Part shown: piece after piece, positions 61,538 to 64,000 of the stretch
How the letters are laid out: every line of letters starts with the position of its first letter
How positions within the stretch are numbered: the first letter of the stretch is position 1
Assembly (NCBI GenBank): GCA_903813345.2
Contig: CAIIXF020000011.1
Location: forward strand, 7,900,571-7,964,570
Length of the DNA stretch: 64,000 bases
Direction of reading: 5' to 3'
Source: Owenia fusiformis
Lineage: Eukaryota > Annelida > Polychaeta > Sabellida > Oweniidae
Translations under genes and position numbers: made by a program
The notes under the pieces: generated by a model
The model's input: the letters and a program-made list of their open reading frames with translations, nothing else
Databases searched by the model: none
What the model was told of the DNA's origin: nothing

Positions 61538-63679
61538 ATGGGGCTGACTGTGGAGGTAGTAGTTTAACATATCTGCACTAGCTAGTCACAGCTTTCTTCC
61601 TTTCTACTTTCCCATAATGCAACTGGACAAGTCAGTCAGACGGATGGAAAACAAAGCTCACAAGAGCCTATCCATCAATGCTTTGCTTTTTGATAGTATG
61701 AAATAAATTGGCTTGTCCAAAGTTGCATCAATATTTTCTGAGTGTAATCTCAATATTGTTTGATTCTACTTGTTGTGATCTATGTTGTTTTTGAGTAAAA
61801 ATGTCTATTAAATGTCTATATATCTTTAGTTTCAATACATCATATTCTTTAGTAGAAGTGAAACATTTCAAATGTAGGTTTAGAGTTAGTCATTTAGCTA
61901 TTTTCTATTATCATCATGTTGTTCTGTAAAATGGTGTACCCTGGGAGAAAGTTGAGAAATACAATGTCATTCTGGTCAATGTTTGAAATGAAAAATATCA
62001 GCAATTTTAATTGTTAAAACAGGTCAAGAAATTCCCAGAACATAAATGAAATGAGACCTTACCATTTTACATTCTGCCAAAGTATAAAAAAAATGAAAGT
62101 GAAAAAAAAATTATAGGGGCAGATACAGGATACCTATATTAAAAGTAAGGTTTCATTAAAAAAGTAAATATACAATGTAATATCAAAACCAGAGTGACAT
62201 TAATACATGCATGACTTAAAGCCATGAATTAAAGTCCATACATATCTGTTATTTGGCAGATCAAGAATTCATCACTCAAAAATCAAAATGTTGGTTTTAA
62301 TTTATTCAAATGAAAACTAAGTATTTCTTCACATCTATGTTTTAGATACATCTTCTATAATGTCACTTGATGAGCTAATAGATAAGATAAACTCTGAAGA
62401 AGGTACACAGTAATACTGCATTCCAAGAGTTTATTATGAGCATGTGAAATACAACATTGTGCTTTGGTCAAAATGGAGCTGTATTTGACCAGGGTGGATT
62501 ATGTATTTCATTTTTCATAGTATAGAGTGCTAGGTAGAATGTTTCCATTAATAAATCACAGGACTCCAGATAATATAGGAAGGAAATAACTTTGACATTT
62601 TCGAAGGACACCATGCTTTGATTGAAGGGTCTATTTAATTTAATAATAGCATATGGGATTTTTCACGTTTCCCTCCATATTGATTTGGAGTTTGTATTAA
62701 AATCTGCATGCTTTTATTTAAGAACTTAACAAGAATTTTGATGAAAATTAAGCATTTGGGATGATGTTTGAAATAATACGCATGGAAAGTTGTTCCGTTA
62801 TTGTTAAGAATATGACTCATATTTGCTTAACCCACAACAAACTAGACACACAAATTTATTGATTAAATTTGTTTTATTACTTTTTTACATCATACGTCAT
62901 GCTTGAATGTAGTAAAACAACAAACAATGTTATTTCTGAGGTACTATAACACAATCAAAATATCTCATTAAAATGTCAAAATCAATTCTTCTATTACTAT
63001 GTTTTCAATAAGATCTCCAATGTCTTTATATTAAAGCATCAAACAGCAAAATTATCAAACATAGGTAAATGAATCTTTTTGTGACTGTTCACTTTTTCAT
63101 TGGGATATCTACATTTTCCTTCAGCTCGAACCCCAACCAAGTGCCCCTTCTTGCTGCCTGGGGGGAAATACATGCACTGCAGACCTGCCATACATCTGAA
63201 AAAGAGATTTAGATCAGATCAAAAGGCTATCCTGATTTAAAATTGTGTCATTTTTTCCTGTCATATCTTAATAAGATCTCTTTATTTGGGTCATTCGCTT
63301 TATATACATGTACAATGTGTATGTACAAAATATTGTTGATAAATAGGATTTTATTGATGCAAGAATTGCACCCAAACCTCATCCCCTCAAAAAGAGGATA
63401 TTTTAGTGAAAAAATCCTATAATTTAGCTTTTATTTATGTAATATTGATACGGTCTTTGACTCATTAGTATGAACATACAAGTATGTATGTAACTTGTGT
63501 ATGTAGTTATGAGTTTGAATTTGTCAATTGAAGTGAGCATTGTGTGCCACCTTCTTTCCTTTATAGAACTTATAGGAGAGGTGCCTATAAGACAAAGGCA
63601 GGTTCTCTTGAGAAGGTATGACCGGTTTACCCAACCCTTGGAGAATTCATTGATTTTAAGCCAAATGGAATTGACATAA
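61538..63679 (+). CDS. Possible small 3' exons of MICAL (phase-compatible)
   Basis: After the exon ending at 61146 (phase 1), three short AG/GT-bounded pieces fit in frame: an 18-base microexon 61538-61555 (GADCG); 62346-62402 (DTSSIMSLDELIDKINSEE), which otherwise reads on to TAA at 62411-62413; and 63567-63615 (ELIGEVPIRQRQVLLRR), which otherwise stops at 63677-63679. None resembles the expected third bMERB helix. A CATTGTACCATG-like repeat (61440-61530) precedes the microexon. They could be alternative C-termini or chance. Confidence 0.4.
62873..62878 (-). terminator. Poly(A) signal of the IGFBP-domain gene
   Basis: AATAAA on the minus strand, about 165 bases after the stop codon; a second lies at 62855-62860. 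Either would end a short 3' UTR. Confidence 0.55.
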
Positions 63680-64000
63680 TCAGAAATTATTGGCAGAGTA
63701 TTGCTAAAATTGTGTAGTTGACAATTCACTGACATATTTGGCAAAAAGTATCCCCTATCCCTAAAATAAAACCTGGTTTTGGATATTTCACCTTCACAAA
63801 AAATATTGATGAAAATAACAAGTTTCACTTACGGTAAGCCTAAATAAGAGCAGGTCTCCCCTTGTTTCAAGGCACATTTGTCCTTACAGCACCCACATCC
63901 CCTTGTGGCAGGCTCACAGTTAGGGGTCTTCCTCTGGGGGACACACTTGGCCAACTCTTGCTTGGAACATGGGGGACAATCCAGCACAGCCTGTGCCCCC
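63039..64000 (-). CDS. IGFBP-domain secreted protein (perlustrin-like), last two exons
   Basis: Exons 64000-63833 and 63195-63039, joined with the codon CC|A across a GTAAGT/TTTTTCAG intron. The reading is AVLDCPPCSKQELAKC, then TRGCGCCKDKCALKQGETCS, YLGLPCMAGLQCMYF, VRAEGKCRYP and a short tail ending DNFAV, stop at 63039-63041. Twelve cysteines, with the GCGCC core and the final GLxC...GxC pattern, match the IGFBP N-terminal domain, which binds insulin-like peptides; in molluscs small IGFBP-domain proteins such as perlustrin also occur in shell matrix (family knowledge). No thyroglobulin-type domain follows, so the protein ends soon after the IGFBP fold. The signal peptide and first exon(s) lie beyond 64000. 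The gene is convergent with MICAL, and its intron holds a candidate MICAL exon on the other strand. Confidence 0.9.

Noticed and set aside
63424-63828. 134-residue minus-strand ORF
   Set aside because: It lies within the intron of the IGFBP-domain gene and shows no domain.

Overview
This is animal nuclear DNA: AT-rich, with interrupted genes, GT-AG introns, long introns packed with transposon remnants, and many short ACATGTA-type motifs. The proteins and repeat types (an IGFBP-domain protein of the kind seen in molluscs, long GTCCGTCTGTCT tracts, a Penelope-like fragment) suggest a marine lophotrochozoan, most likely a mollusc. The species cannot be fixed from sequence alone.

Layout. (1) 19-20617 (+): the 3' two thirds of WDR3 (yeast Utp12/Dip2), a U3 snoRNP / small-subunit processome WD40 protein; its 5' end lies outside the window. 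The last intron, about 16 kb, holds many mobile elements and a complete intronless gene on the opposite strand (10119-11195) for a membrane protein resembling the DUF1647 family. (2) 20618-36688: intergenic or 5' intronic DNA with a possible promoter/first exon near 23.5-23.9 kb, a 20-copy 82-bp satellite (27.4-29.0 kb) and a 2-kb foldback transposon (29.5-31.5 kb). (3) 36689 to at least 61146 (+): one large MICAL gene, about 30 coding exons traced in continuous frame: FAD monooxygenase, CH domain, LIM domain, a very long acidic/serine-rich region with a 14-15-residue TLDRM repeat encoded mainly by one 3.45-kb exon, and the first part of a bMERB (Rab-binding) domain. (4) 63039-64000 (-): the last two exons of a secreted 12-cysteine IGFBP-domain protein, convergent with MICAL.

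Most striking observations: (a) four small tandem duplications that each straddle a splice junction of WDR3 or MICAL; two are exact multiples of three (84 and 60 bp) with splice sites intact, two are out of frame (one has lost its AG); (b) several non-autonomous DNA elements with CAC...GTG-type ends and exact 5-bp target duplications, a signature that recalls the Transib/RAG superfamily; (c) the MICAL TLDRM repeats and a possible short isoform ending at 59662 with an overlapping AATAAA.

Apart from sharing a neighbourhood, the four genes show no obvious functional link: ribosome assembly (WDR3), a probable Golgi/secretory enzyme (DUF1647-like), actin redox disassembly (MICAL) and an extracellular growth-factor-binding-type protein (IGFBP-like).
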